Source: Bacteroidales bacterium
GTDB lineage: Bacteria; Bacteroidota; Bacteroidia; Bacteroidales; P3
Length of the DNA stretch: 64,000 nt
NCBI GenBank assembly: GCA_017962615.1
Contig: JAGCUZ010000013.1
Coordinates: 39,277-103,276 of the forward strand
Reading direction: 5' to 3'
Positions within the stretch are counted from its first letter, which is position 1. Every line of letters begins with the position of its first letter. Positions 8,742 through 16,489 of the stretch are shown here, one piece after another. Position numbers and translations under genes: made by a program. Below the pieces are notes generated by a model. That model did not search any database and had not been told where the DNA came from. It saw only the letters and a program-made list of their open reading frames with translations.

Positions 8742-9206
8742 TCACTCCGCAATCACATCTTTGCGCCAGGCGGTTCTGAGGTCCACCCATTTGTACTCGG
8801 TTCCGTCCAGAGCCCTTCGGGTAAGGGTGGTGTCGTTTTTCCAGAGCTCGAACCATTCTTTGTAAAGTCCTTGTATCCTCGCCATGTCCGAAGCCTCGAT
8901 AAAATGAAACACGGAGTCATTTCGTGATATCGTTGCACACCGGGAGAACGACGAGTCCACCTTCCTCTCGAACGACAACGCATATCCGATGCCAATGCGA
9001 TGATTGGGCACATAGGAGCTATACCTGTCCATCGCAAGACACGCACACGCCTCAAAATTTGTATCGCCGATATGGCTTATCAACGAACGGTATTCCTTTT
9101 CATCGGTCGCACTCAACAACCGACTCTTTGATTCATTTACTTTGCACGGCACATTTGCACTGCATGCAACTAAAGCCAACATAACTATGGCACCGTAAAT
9201 CTTCAT
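8742..9206 (-). CDS. small lipoprotein of unknown function
   Basis: A 154-residue lipoprotein. I start it at the ATG read from 9206 because that places the signal peptide MKIYGAIVMLALVAC at the N-terminus with Cys15 as lipidation site; a longer in-frame reading adds 38 residues without character. The mature part has three more cysteines (VPC, ACAC), a charged middle and a tryptophan-rich end (EWFELWKNDT, YKWVDLRTAWRKD). No family recognised. A -7 promoter motif lies at 9271-9278. Confidence 0.7.
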   Translation of the reverse strand: MKIYGAIVMLALVACSANVPCKVNESKSRLLSATDEKEYRSLISHIGDTNFEACACLAMDRYSSYVPNHRIGIGYALSFERKVDSSFSRCATISRNDSVFHFIEASDMARIQGLYKEWFELWKNDTTLTRRALDGTEYKWVDLRTAWRKDVIAE

Positions 9207-9270
9207 AATCTGTTCAGTATTTGAATAATCCGTGTTTACCCGTGTAATCTGGAATATAATATTCCGCCTG

Positions 9271-9278
9271 CAAAGATA
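9271..9278 (-). promoter_or_regulatory. -7 promoter element for the small lipoprotein
   Basis: Reads TATCTTTG on the minus strand, an exact TAnnTTTG match, with TTTGCAAAAG upstream of it. It would start transcription about 60 bp before the lipoprotein start at 9206. Confidence 0.6.
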
Positions 9279-9318
9279 CACATTCTTTTGCAAACCTCCA
9301 ACACCCCGTCCCTCCCCC

Positions 9319-9473
9319 ACCCAATTTCACCCCAAATTTCATCAAATCCCACCACAGGTTTCACCAAATCCCACCCCGAGCTTCATCAAATTTTACCACG
9401 AACTTCATCAAATTCCACCCCGAACCTCATCCAATTTCAGCCCAAATTTCATCAAATTCCGACCCGATTTCAA
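9319..9473. repeat. 22-bp tandem repeat, about seven degenerate copies
   Basis: Successive units such as CCCCGAGCTTCATCAAATTTTA, always 22 nt, run without interruption; most differ at 3-6 positions but keep the TTCATCAAATT core. The period is not a multiple of three and no reading frame survives, so it is non-coding. Confidence 0.85.
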
Positions 9474-9511
9474 GCCTAACAAAGGGTACATATAAAGGTC
9501 ATAAGGAGTAC

Positions 9512-9540
9512 ATAAGGAGTTGGTCCCACCAACTCCTTAT
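9512..9540. repeat. palindrome shared with 34806-34856
   Basis: Arms ATAAGGAGTTGGT and ACCAACTCCTTAT are perfect complements around a CCC loop. The same palindrome, with longer arms and the complementary GGG loop, occurs at 34806-34856, also followed by CTATATAC. Both copies lie between divergent genes. Confidence 0.85.
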
Positions 9541-9814
9541 CAACTATATACTTACGATTTACGTTATATATACCAAGATCGGGGTCTTTGCGAAATTTGA
9601 AAAGCATCGCAATAGGCATTGTTATCAATTGATATTATGCATGTTACACATAAACACTCCGCCGGAAGCCGTCAAAATGGGGTTTTGCTGTTTCCGGACT
9701 GTTTTAGGGGGGTGCTTTCTGCGTCATATGGTCGGGGTTCGTATCGGCGCAACGGCTGCAACAATATTTTTATAATACAACCGTTATTTCTTACAACTAA
9801 ACTGCTACGACATC

Positions 9815-10597
9815 ATGAGACTGAACAACACTGAACACCACATGGCGGCGAGGCGACGGGGCACCGTTGCCGCCGCTCTCCTGGCACTGACACTGACCTT
9901 TGGCGGATGCACCGTATATCACCCGCAAGCTGTCGACATACCGCTCATCAACCACAGCGGCGACGCCCGCATCGACGCGTCGGCGGGCCTATCGTTCTGG
10001 CTGCTGCCCGACGCCGTAACGCTCAACCTGACGGGCACGTACGGCTTCAACAACTGGCTGGCGGGACAGGCGCACGTGAACTACGGCGGCGACAACATGT
10101 ACGCGCAGCTGGCGCCCGGCATCTACCTGAGGCTCGGCGAGCACTCGGTGCTGGAGGGCTACGCGGGCATGGGCTACGGCAGCACGTGGCGCGACAACAT
10201 AACCGAGAGCAGCACCGCCGAGGAAGGCGAGAGCACCAGCGGCACCTACAGCCTGAAGGGGAGCTACATGCTGCCTTTCGTGCAGGCCAACCTGGGCTGG
10301 CACGACCTCACGGGGGCCAACTTCGACATAGGCTTCGGCCTGAAAGCCGGCGGCTACCTGCCCGACATCAACTACACGAGGCTCGACAAGGAGGGCAACG
10401 AGGTGGCCGACAGCCGCGAGCACTACGAGTCGCCCAACTTCCTGCTTGAGCCGCAGATGATGCTGCGCCTTGGCAGCCAGAAGGTGAAGTTCAACGTGAA
10501 GCTGGGCTTCACAGTGCTCAGCGATGTGAGCGGCGACCCAGGCCATTTCATGTACGACTGGTTCACCGCCTCCGCCGGCATAACGATAGCGCTATAA
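9815..10597 (+). CDS. outer-membrane barrel lipoprotein
   Basis: A 260-residue envelope protein. The signal peptide ends in the lipobox LTFGGC (Cys at about residue 32); a second possible start is the ATG ten codons in, which gives a more ordinary leader. After the Cys the sequence TVYHPQAVDIPLINHSGDAR precedes repeated amphipathic strands with Gly/aromatic alternation and ends FMYDWFTASAGITIAL, a C-terminal strand with terminal Leu. I do not recognise a named family. The tail is shared with the remnant at 5491-5541, which suggests a second copy once existed in this neighbourhood. Confidence 0.75.
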   Translation: MRLNNTEHHMAARRRGTVAAALLALTLTFGGCTVYHPQAVDIPLINHSGDARIDASAGLSFWLLPDAVTLNLTGTYGFNNWLAGQAHVNYGGDNMYAQLAPGIYLRLGEHSVLEGYAGMGYGSTWRDNITESSTAEEGESTSGTYSLKGSYMLPFVQANLGWHDLTGANFDIGFGLKAGGYLPDINYTRLDKEGNEVADSREHYESPNFLLEPQMMLRLGSQKVKFNVKLGFTVLSDVSGDPGHFMYDWFTASAGITIAL

Positions 10598-10626
10598 AGG
10601 CTACAGCACCAGCCTGCCATAGCCAT

Positions 10627-10727
10627 TATACCCGAAAGGGTATATTCGCACATATATTTGCCAAAATTACACCCGAAAGGGTATAAAATAGGTTAATAAT
10701 ATACAAAATTATACCCGAAAGGGTACG
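10627..10727. promoter_or_regulatory. three HipB-type operators
   Basis: Three copies of the palindrome TATACCCGAAAGGGTATA start at 10627, 10668 (one base change) and 10710 (right arm degenerate), 41 and 42 bp apart, close to four helical turns. They lie directly upstream of the hipB-like gene and the last copy ends 18 bp before its -7 element. Dimeric HipB repressors bind spaced palindromes of this kind to autoregulate the operon; the assignment to this HipB is inference from position and symmetry. Confidence 0.75.
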
Positions 10728-10744
10728 ATTTGAAAAATATTTTG

Positions 10745-10752
10745 TATCTTTG
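10745..10752 (+). promoter_or_regulatory. -7 promoter element of the hip operon
   Basis: TATCTTTG, an exact TAnnTTTG match, 15 bp before the ATG at 10768. Operator 3 lies in its upstream region. A second candidate, TATATTTG at 10653-10660, sits between operators 1 and 2. Confidence 0.55.
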
Positions 10753-10767
10753 CAAAAAATTTACAAG

Positions 10768-10980
10768 ATGGAAACTTGTGGCAAATACGTCAAAGAGATG
10801 CGTCGGCAATACGCTATAACTCAGGAACAACTGGCGGCAAAAGCAGGTGTTGGACTGCGGTTCCTGCGCGAGTTGGAGGCCGATAAACCCACACTGAGAA
10901 TGGACAAAGTCAACATGGTTTTGGAGATGTTCGGCTCCAAATTGGGGGTAGTTGCAAAAGATAATACCGACGAACAATGA
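10768..10980 (+). CDS. hipB: HipB-like DNA-binding antitoxin
   Basis: A 70-residue Xre-type helix-turn-helix protein (METCGKYVKEMRRQYAITQE, then QLAAKAGVGLRFLRELEADK, the recognition helix pair). I start at the ATG 10768; an upstream TTG would overlap the -7 promoter element. It overlaps the next gene by 4 bp. By analogy with HipB it should repress its own operon at the three upstream palindromes and, with the two HipA-derived proteins, form the antitoxin side of the module. Confidence 0.88.
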   Translation: METCGKYVKEMRRQYAITQEQLAAKAGVGLRFLRELEADKPTLRMDKVNMVLEMFGSKLGVVAKDNTDEQ

Positions 10981-11312
10981 GGCGCGCAAAGATATACTAC
11001 AAATCGGCCCTGGCCGGGATACTGAGCGAGGAGGAAAGCGGTTATCGCTTCGTTTACGACAACGAATACCTGCGCCAACCAGATGCACCCCCGATAAGTC
11101 TCACAATGCCAACCTCAAAGACGGTATACGAGTCGAACATTCTATTCCCGTTCTTCGACGGCCTCATACCAGAAGGGTGGCTGTTGGACATCTCAGTAAA
11201 GAACTGGAAACTCGATCCAAGAGACCGCATGGGACTGCTACTGACCTGCTGCCGCGATTGCATCGGAGGCGTCAGCGTGGAAGACATCACCAACGAGGAG
11301 GAGAGCCTATGA
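10977..11312 (+). CDS. hipS: HipS-like protein (separate HipA N-terminal domain)
   Basis: A 111-residue protein equal to the N-terminal subdomain of HipA kinases: MRRAKIYYKSALAGILSEEE, then FVYDNEYL and the LPFFDGLIPEGWLLD-type segment (here FPFFDGLIPEGWLLD), ending GVSVEDITNEEESL. In classical HipA this part is fused to the kinase; here, as in the E. coli HipBST system, it is a separate gene. In HipBST the small protein acts as the antitoxin. Start and stop overlap neighbours by 4 bp each, so the three genes are translationally coupled. Confidence 0.88.
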   Translation: MRRAKIYYKSALAGILSEEESGYRFVYDNEYLRQPDAPPISLTMPTSKTVYESNILFPFFDGLIPEGWLLDISVKNWKLDPRDRMGLLLTCCRDCIGGVSVEDITNEEESL

Positions 11313-12253
11313 ACCGCTGTCTTTATTGCTACAAGGAACTGGCTCAGGGGGAGCAGGACTATCACCCTGGATGCATAAAAAAAGCCTTCGGCACGAAGGG
11401 AGTGCCTGAAATTCCTTACACGCGGGAGAGCATCAACGATTTGGCACGCGACCTTGTTATGCGGCAGACCACAGTGCCCGGGGTGCAGCCAAAGCTGTCG
11501 ATGCATCTTGCCCGTGGAGAGAAGGGCGAGCCCGACAGGCTGACACTCGTTGAAATGGCCGGTGACTATATCTTAAAGCCACAGGCCAAGGCCTATCCGA
11601 ATCTGCCTGAGAATGAAGACCTGACCATGCATCTCGCTGAACTGTCGAGCATAAACGTGGTGCCTCACACGCTGGCCCGTATGGCCGACGGGGAACTATG
11701 CTATCTGACTCGACGCATCGACCGTGACGCATCAGGGCAGAAGGTGGCCATGGAAGATACCTGCCAGCTGTCGGAACGCCTGACGGAGGACAAATACCAC
11801 TCCTCCTATGAACAGGTTGCAAAGACCATCAACCGATACTCGAATGTGGGCAAACTCGACTTGGTGAACTACTGGGAATTGGTGATGTTCTGCTGGCTGA
11901 CAGGCAATTCCGACATGCACCTGAAGAACTTTTCTTTGTATATGCCACAGGACGGACTATGGCGTATGGCTCCTGCCTACGACCTGCTGGCTGTCAGGAT
12001 AGCCATGCCGTCGGACAAAGAAGAGCTGGCGCTGACCCTCAACGGCAAGAAAAACAACATAAAACGAGCCGACTTCCTTTCAGCCATGGAGAAATCGGAT
12101 ATTAATGCTGTGGTCGCCGACCGCATGATTGGCAAGTTCGCAAAACTGCGCCCAAAGTGGGAAGAGCTCATCAGGCACTCGTTTCTCCCCGTCGAGCAGC
12201 AACTGGCATATATCGATTATATAACAAAAATGCTCACAAGGATTGCCGAGTAA
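11309..12253 (+). CDS. hipT: HipT-like serine/threonine kinase toxin
   Basis: A 314-residue HipA C-terminal kinase. It begins with a short Cys-containing segment (CLYCYKELAQGEQDYHPGC) and then the glycine-rich ATP loop TVPGVQPKLS, where the regulatory serine region of HipA/HipT lies. The catalytic loop is GNSDMHLKN (Asp202, Asn207) and the metal-binding Asp225 is in MAPAYDLL. HipA-type toxins phosphorylate aminoacyl-tRNA synthetases (GltX for HipA, TrpS for HipT); the target here cannot be told. All catalytic residues are present, so it should be active. The ATG overlaps the hipS stop as ATGA. Confidence 0.9.
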   Translation: MNRCLYCYKELAQGEQDYHPGCIKKAFGTKGVPEIPYTRESINDLARDLVMRQTTVPGVQPKLSMHLARGEKGEPDRLTLVEMAGDYILKPQAKAYPNLPENEDLTMHLAELSSINVVPHTLARMADGELCYLTRRIDRDASGQKVAMEDTCQLSERLTEDKYHSSYEQVAKTINRYSNVGKLDLVNYWELVMFCWLTGNSDMHLKNFSLYMPQDGLWRMAPAYDLLAVRIAMPSDKEELALTLNGKKNNIKRADFLSAMEKSDINAVVADRMIGKFAKLRPKWEELIRHSFLPVEQQLAYIDYITKMLTRIAE

Positions 12254-12298
12254 CCGTCAGACTATAAAGCAAAACTCTGCCAAACTGTAAAATTTTAG

Positions 12299-12306
12299 TA
12301 TCTTTG
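12299..12306 (+). promoter_or_regulatory. -7 promoter element
   Basis: TATCTTTG, exact TAnnTTTG match, in the 210-bp gap before the kinase-deaminase gene at 12464. The resulting leader would be about 150 nt. Confidence 0.55.
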
Positions 12307-12463
12307 CAGTTGAAAAGAATGAATATTTATCTGTATAACTCACTATAACACAGCCGTCAATACCGATACGTCACGAGAAGGGCGGCAGGAATATGTGCGG
12401 CTGCACAAAAGCTTTGATTTATATAGCAGAACCAACTCTTAACAACGACAACACAACAGCACA

Positions 12464-13492
12464 ATGATAACCATAGGAATCACCGGCACGCTGGGGGCCG
12501 GAAAAGGCACGATAGTCGACTACCTGGTGAAGAGCCGCGGCTTTGAGCACTACTCAGTGCGCGCGTTCATCACCGAAGAGATAAAGCGTCGCGGGCTGCC
12601 CGTGAACCGCGACAGCATGACGCAGGTGGGCAACGACCTGCGGGCGAGCCACACGCCGTCGTGGATAGTGGAGCAGCTGTACGAGCAGGCGCAGGCCTCG
12701 GGGCGCAACTGCGTGATAGAGAGCGTGCGCACCCCCGGCGAGGTGACGGCGCTGCGCGGCAAGCCCAGCTTCTACCTCTTTGCCGTCGACGCGCCCAGTG
12801 CGACACGCTACGAGCGCGCGGTGCTGCGCGGCAGCGAGACCGACCATATAGACTACGACACCTTCATCGCCAACGAGCGGCGCGAGATGGAGAGCGACGA
12901 CCCCAACAAGCAGAACCTCAAGGTGTGCATAGAGCAGGCCGACTTCCGCTTCGACAACGGCGGCTCAATCGAGGAGCTTAACCGCCAGGTGGAGGAGGTG
13001 CTGAAGAAGATAATGTACCACCGTCCGTCGTGGGACGAATATTTCATGGAGCTTGCCGACACGGCGGCGAAACGCGCCACGTGCGACCGCGGCCGGTCGG
13101 GCTGCGTGATAGTTAAAGACCGCCAGCTGCTGGTGACGGGCTATGTGGGGTCGCCCTCGGGACTGCCGCACTGCGACGAGGTGGGGCACCTGTTTCACAA
13201 GACCATCAACCCCGACGGAACCATAAGCAACCACTGCGTGAGGACGGTGCACGCCGAACAGAACGCCATCTGCCAAGCGGCGCGGCGCGGCATATCGCTC
13301 GACGGAGCCACGCTATACTGCCGCATGACACCATGCCGCACCTGTGCCATGCTAATAATCAACTGCGGCATAAAGCGCGTTGTGTGCGAGCGCAAGTACC
13401 ACGCCGGAGCCGAAAGCGAGGAGCTGTTCCGCCAAGCTGGTATCCCCATCGAGTTCTTCCACGACGAGGTGCAGCAATACGACAACCAATAA
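12464..13492 (+). CDS. P-loop kinase fused to dCMP-type deaminase
   Basis: A 342-residue two-domain enzyme. Residues 1-180 are a P-loop nucleotide/nucleoside kinase-like domain: Walker A GTLGAGKGT at 8-16, with an ESVRTPGE segment resembling dephospho-CoA and nucleoside monophosphate kinases. Residues about 190-342 are a zinc-dependent cytidine/deoxycytidylate deaminase: His263-Ala-Glu265 (zinc ligand and catalytic Glu) and Pro290-Cys291-X2-Cys294. Deamination of dCMP supplies dUMP for thymidylate synthesis. From memory this fusion is known in Bacteroidota; the role of the kinase half is unclear. Ends before a bidirectional terminator. Confidence 0.88.
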   Translation: MITIGITGTLGAGKGTIVDYLVKSRGFEHYSVRAFITEEIKRRGLPVNRDSMTQVGNDLRASHTPSWIVEQLYEQAQASGRNCVIESVRTPGEVTALRGKPSFYLFAVDAPSATRYERAVLRGSETDHIDYDTFIANERREMESDDPNKQNLKVCIEQADFRFDNGGSIEELNRQVEEVLKKIMYHRPSWDEYFMELADTAAKRATCDRGRSGCVIVKDRQLLVTGYVGSPSGLPHCDEVGHLFHKTINPDGTISNHCVRTVHAEQNAICQAARRGISLDGATLYCRMTPCRTCAMLIINCGIKRVVCERKYHAGAESEELFRQAGIPIEFFHDEVQQYDNQ

Positions 13493-13528
13493 GCCTCGGT
13501 TGAGGGGCTTTCACTCATCATGTTAGCG

Positions 13529-13555
13529 AAGCCCGACCACGCTGTGGTCGGGCTT
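13529..13555. terminator. bidirectional hairpin between convergent genes
   Basis: AAGCCCGACCAC and GTGGTCGGGCTT pair perfectly (12 bp) around GCT. It lies between the ends of the kinase-deaminase gene and nadE. No long T-run on either side, but the stem is very stable; a weaker AGCCTC/GAGGGGCT hairpin precedes it at about 13493-13510. Confidence 0.7.
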
Positions 13556-13568
13556 ATAGTATCGTGTA

Positions 13569-15125
13569 TTAGCTGACGGGGACGCGGCGGTCGAGGCCGA
13601 AGCTCATGGGCGATATTTTTAGCAGCGGTGGGAACTGGAGACGTTTCCACTCGTTGGCCTTGACCTTGCGCACCACGGTGCCGACGAGGTCGGGGTCGTA
13701 GCCTTTCTCGACGATTTCGTCGACACTGAGGGCCTGCTCGAGATGCAGCTCGAGGATGGCGTCGAGGGTGTTGTAGTCGGGCAGCGAGTCGCTGTCTTTC
13801 TGGCCCGGCCGCAGCTCGGCCGACGGAGCCTTGGTGATGCTGTGCTGCGGGATGAGCTCGCGGTCGCGGTTGATGTACTCGGAGAGCTCGTAGACCTCAG
13901 TCTTGTAGAGGTCGGCAATGACGGCGAGTGAGCCGCAGCTGTCGCCGTAGAGGGTACCGTAGCCCATGGCCGCCTCGCTCTTGTTGGTAGTGTTGAGTGC
14001 GAGGGCTCCGAACTTGTTGGCGTAGCTCATCACCAGAGTGCCGCGGATGCGTGCCTGCATGTTCTCCTCGGTGACGTCCTCGGCGCGCTCGCCGAAGACG
14101 GGCTTCAGGGCCGTGCGCATGGCGTCGAAGAGGGGCTTGATGGGCACTATGTCGTAGGATATGCCGAGGTTGGCGGCCAGCTGCTCGGCGTCGGCCACGG
14201 AGTGGTCGGTGGAATACTGCGAAGGCATGAGGAGGCCGTGGACGTTCTCGGCGCCGAGGGCGTCGACAGCCAGGGCACAGACCAGAGCCGAGTCGATGCC
14301 ACCGCTGAGACCCAGGACGGCACGGCGCATGCCATTCTTGCTGAAATAGTCGCGCAGACCCATAACCAAAGCCTTGTGTACCAATGCCACAGCCTCGGGC
14401 TTGGTGTCCTCGCAAGGCTCGAGCAGCTGCAGGTCGACCTCCTGGCCGTGCTCCTCGAAATAGGGGAACTGGCACAGCACGTCGCCCGCGGCGTTGAGCG
14501 CCATGGAGCCGCCGGCATAGAGGAAGCTGCCCTCGCCGCCTATGCGGTTGACGAAGACGAGCGAAGCACTGAAGTTCTCGACAATCTTGCGCATCCTGTA
14601 GCGGATGCTGTAGGGCTTGTTGTAGTCGAAGACGTTGCAGCCACAGCATATCACAATATCAGGCTGCTCTATATGGTTCTTGCCCAACTCCTTGAGGTCT
14701 TCATAGAAGCCTATTGCGATACGCTGTTCCTGATACTGGAGCACCTGCACGCCCTCGCCGCGCACGAAGCATTTCTGCTCGTCGGGGGCGAGATATTTCT
14801 TGGTGATGATGGCGCGGATGGCGTTGTTCTGCACGAAGACGATGGCGTTGCAGAGCCCTTTGTCCTGAATCTGCAACGGGAGGCCTATCAGGAAGGCGCG
14901 GTGCTCCGACCGCTGCACGAGTTCCTGCAGCACCAGCTGGGCACGTTTCTGGATATCGGTGTAGACAATGCTGCCGAACAGAGGATATCCGCACAGTGTA
15001 CAGGCAGGGAATACGGTGAGGAGGGCGTCGTTGCTTTCTGAACTCTCGATGGTTTCCAGAATCCAGCGCATGTTCTCCTCGGGGTTGTTGGTGATGATGT
15101 TGTGCTGAGCAATAAATATTTTCAT
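13569..15125 (-). CDS. nadE: NAD+ synthase with degenerate glutaminase domain
   Basis: Makes NAD+ from deamido-NAD+, ATP and ammonia. The 518 residues have the two-domain layout of glutamine-dependent NadE: an N-terminal nitrilase-type domain (1-240) and a C-terminal synthetase with the ATP-binding SGGIDS at 274-279 and later LNTTNKSE and YGDSCGSLAVIADLYKT. The glutaminase catalytic triad is broken: the Glu of FPELxLTGY is Ala41 (FPACTLCGYP), and the Cys of ICEDLW is Tyr141 (FYEDL); the Lys appears kept (Lys109 or 110). The synthetase half looks intact, so the enzyme probably uses free ammonia or another protein's ammonia. This is inference from alignment by eye. A -7 motif lies at 15198-15205. 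Confidence 0.93.
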   Translation of the reverse strand: MKIFIAQHNIITNNPEENMRWILETIESSESNDALLTVFPACTLCGYPLFGSIVYTDIQKRAQLVLQELVQRSEHRAFLIGLPLQIQDKGLCNAIVFVQNNAIRAIITKKYLAPDEQKCFVRGEGVQVLQYQEQRIAIGFYEDLKELGKNHIEQPDIVICCGCNVFDYNKPYSIRYRMRKIVENFSASLVFVNRIGGEGSFLYAGGSMALNAAGDVLCQFPYFEEHGQEVDLQLLEPCEDTKPEAVALVHKALVMGLRDYFSKNGMRRAVLGLSGGIDSALVCALAVDALGAENVHGLLMPSQYSTDHSVADAEQLAANLGISYDIVPIKPLFDAMRTALKPVFGERAEDVTEENMQARIRGTLVMSYANKFGALALNTTNKSEAAMGYGTLYGDSCGSLAVIADLYKTEVYELSEYINRDRELIPQHSITKAPSAELRPGQKDSDSLPDYNTLDAILELHLEQALSVDEIVEKGYDPDLVGTVVRKVKANEWKRLQFPPLLKISPMSFGLDRRVPVS

Positions 15126-15197
15126 GATATATGAAATAATGATAACAAAGAAGTTAGAGAGGCAGACCTGCCCATGCAGCCCCAGCCGTTACAAATG

Positions 15198-15205
15198 CAA
15201 AATTA
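15198..15205 (-). promoter_or_regulatory. -7 promoter element of nadE
   Basis: Reads TAATTTTG on the minus strand, matching TAnnTTTG, 72 bp upstream of the nadE start. Confidence 0.45.
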
Positions 15206-15281
15206 CATATTTTTTTTAATTCCGTCACGGTTAAAAAAAAATGAACGAATATTTACCAGAACACAACAAAAAAATGAACGA

Positions 15282-15299
15282 AACATCGGCCGTTCGTTC
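15282..15299. promoter_or_regulatory. possible operator upstream of the DUF3990 operon
   Basis: The region just left and right of this point has GAACGAA and TTCGTTC as inverted half-sites around CATCGGCCG, and GAACGAA recurs at about 15243. Short palindromic half-sites upstream of a toxin-antitoxin-like operon suggest autoregulation, but no regulator is recognised. Confidence 0.3.
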
Positions 15300-15396
15300 C
15301 ATATTATATGAACATACGATGAATCTTGCAAAAGACAATTTTTCTTAAACAAAGTCAGTTTGCGCAATAATACGTGATGGTTTTCGTTATCAAAAC

Positions 15397-15876
15397 ATGA
15401 TTGTCTACCACGGAAGCGACCGAGAGATCGAGACTCCACAGATATTGGAGCCAAGTCATGCTTTGGATTTCGGCAAAGGCTTCTATACCACTTTGAACGA
15501 GATACAAGCAAACGGCTTCGCCCGTAAGGTGATGGACCGCCTGCATTCGACCAACGCCATTGTCAACGTGTACGAAGTGGATATTGAAAAGATGAAGGCC
15601 GAATTGAATGGCCTGTGGTACAAAGAAGTATGCAACGAGTGGCTGGATTATGTAAGCGACAACCGCAACGGCATTCGCACCGCTGAATGTGATTTTGCCT
15701 ATGGCCCAGTAGCCAACGACGATGTATTCCGTACATTCGCCGCATATCAAGCCAGAGTGCTGACAAAAACGGAAGCCATGACGAGACTGAAGGTGAAGAA
15801 TCTATACAACCAGCTAACCTTTAAAAGCGAGCGGTCGCTAAATTTCATCAACTTTGTAACAGCCTATTCAGTATGA
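15397..15876 (+). CDS. DUF3990 protein, ADP-ribosyltransferase-like
   Basis: A 159-residue protein beginning MIVYHGSDREIETPQIL and containing LDFGKGFYTTLNEIQANGFA, the signature I recall for DUF3990. The YHGS start and G-X-GFYTT strand resemble the NAD-binding core of small ADP-ribosyltransferase folds, so an NAD-dependent modifying toxin is plausible but unproven. First of three genes coupled by 4-bp ATGA overlaps. The whole set has the compact layout of a toxin-antitoxin operon. Confidence 0.75.
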   Translation: MIVYHGSDREIETPQILEPSHALDFGKGFYTTLNEIQANGFARKVMDRLHSTNAIVNVYEVDIEKMKAELNGLWYKEVCNEWLDYVSDNRNGIRTAECDFAYGPVANDDVFRTFAAYQARVLTKTEAMTRLKVKNLYNQLTFKSERSLNFINFVTAYSV

Positions 15877-16121
15877 CACAACAAGAGCAGCTTCAGTTCA
15901 CAGCCACCATGCAGATGATTGTACCACAAGTGGTGGACCGTATGGTCAAGGAATACGGCATGGACGCCACCGACGCCATGAAGCAGCTGTACGAGTCAAA
16001 GCTATACACAGACCTTGAGCGTGAGAGCAGCAAGTTATGGCATCTCAGCCCGTTGATGCTGGCCGAGCTGTGGCACAATGAGAAGACAACGGGACAAATC
16101 ACCTATCCAGAAGAAGCATGA
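15873..16121 (+). CDS. small helical protein in DUF3990 operon
   Basis: An 82-residue, mostly helical protein (FTATMQMIVPQVVDRMVKEY, then DATDAMKQLYESKLYTDLER). The pattern of a short segment asking for a partner toxin, and its DUF3791-like helix spacing, suggest an antitoxin or accessory role. It overlaps both neighbours by 4 bp, so the three proteins are made together. Function not established. Confidence 0.65.
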   Translation: MTQQEQLQFTATMQMIVPQVVDRMVKEYGMDATDAMKQLYESKLYTDLERESSKLWHLSPLMLAELWHNEKTTGQITYPEEA

Positions 16122-16306
16122 ATGCGGAACTTGAATTTCTGATTTACTGTATCGAGGAATACAAACGCCTACACGGCACCACGGGCCGTGAGACCTTTCG
16201 ACTCTTTGAGCGTTCGGGAGCCAGCCGTTATATCATCGACCATTACGACGCCCTGCATACCGCCGGAGTGGAATACACCCTGTCCGACATAGCCGGAATG
16301 GTTTAA
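16118..16306 (+). CDS. DUF3791-like small protein
   Basis: A 62-residue protein (MNAELEFLIYCIEEYKRLHG, later RLFERSGASRYIIDHYDALH). This matches my memory of DUF3791, which is commonly encoded next to DUF3990 in gut Bacteroidetes and Firmicutes. Third gene of the coupled trio; probably part of the neutralising side of a toxin-antitoxin system. No terminator is evident before the next promoter at 16434. Confidence 0.7.
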   Translation: MNAELEFLIYCIEEYKRLHGTTGRETFRLFERSGASRYIIDHYDALHTAGVEYTLSDIAGMV

Positions 16307-16433
16307 TTGCCATTAGTTACATTTTAACGCTTCGGGCTGAAGCCATAGATTTTTTGCCGCCTCATTTGAATGTAGCCTATCACATATTATCGGGCTGTGG
16401 ATATGTTTTTACCGACATGTCATTTTTTATTAT

Positions 16434-16441
16434 TATATTTG
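16434..16441 (+). promoter_or_regulatory. -7 promoter element of the aryl-polyene cluster
   Basis: TATATTTG, exact TAnnTTTG match, 48 bp before the ammonia-lyase start. It is the only clear promoter I see at the front of the 17-kb biosynthetic run. Confidence 0.6.
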
Positions 16442-16489
16442 CAATCTATTTAAAAAGAGACACGACATATCAAAAACGCTATATATCAA

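Larger units (their letters stand above)
9207..9814. other. divergent intergenic region with repeats
   Basis: About 600 bp between two divergent lipoprotein genes. It contains the minus-strand promoter at 9271-9278, a 22-bp tandem repeat (9319-9473), a palindrome shared with 34806-34856 (9512-9540), and AT-rich sequence with TATATA runs to 9814. No gene seen. Confidence 0.6.
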
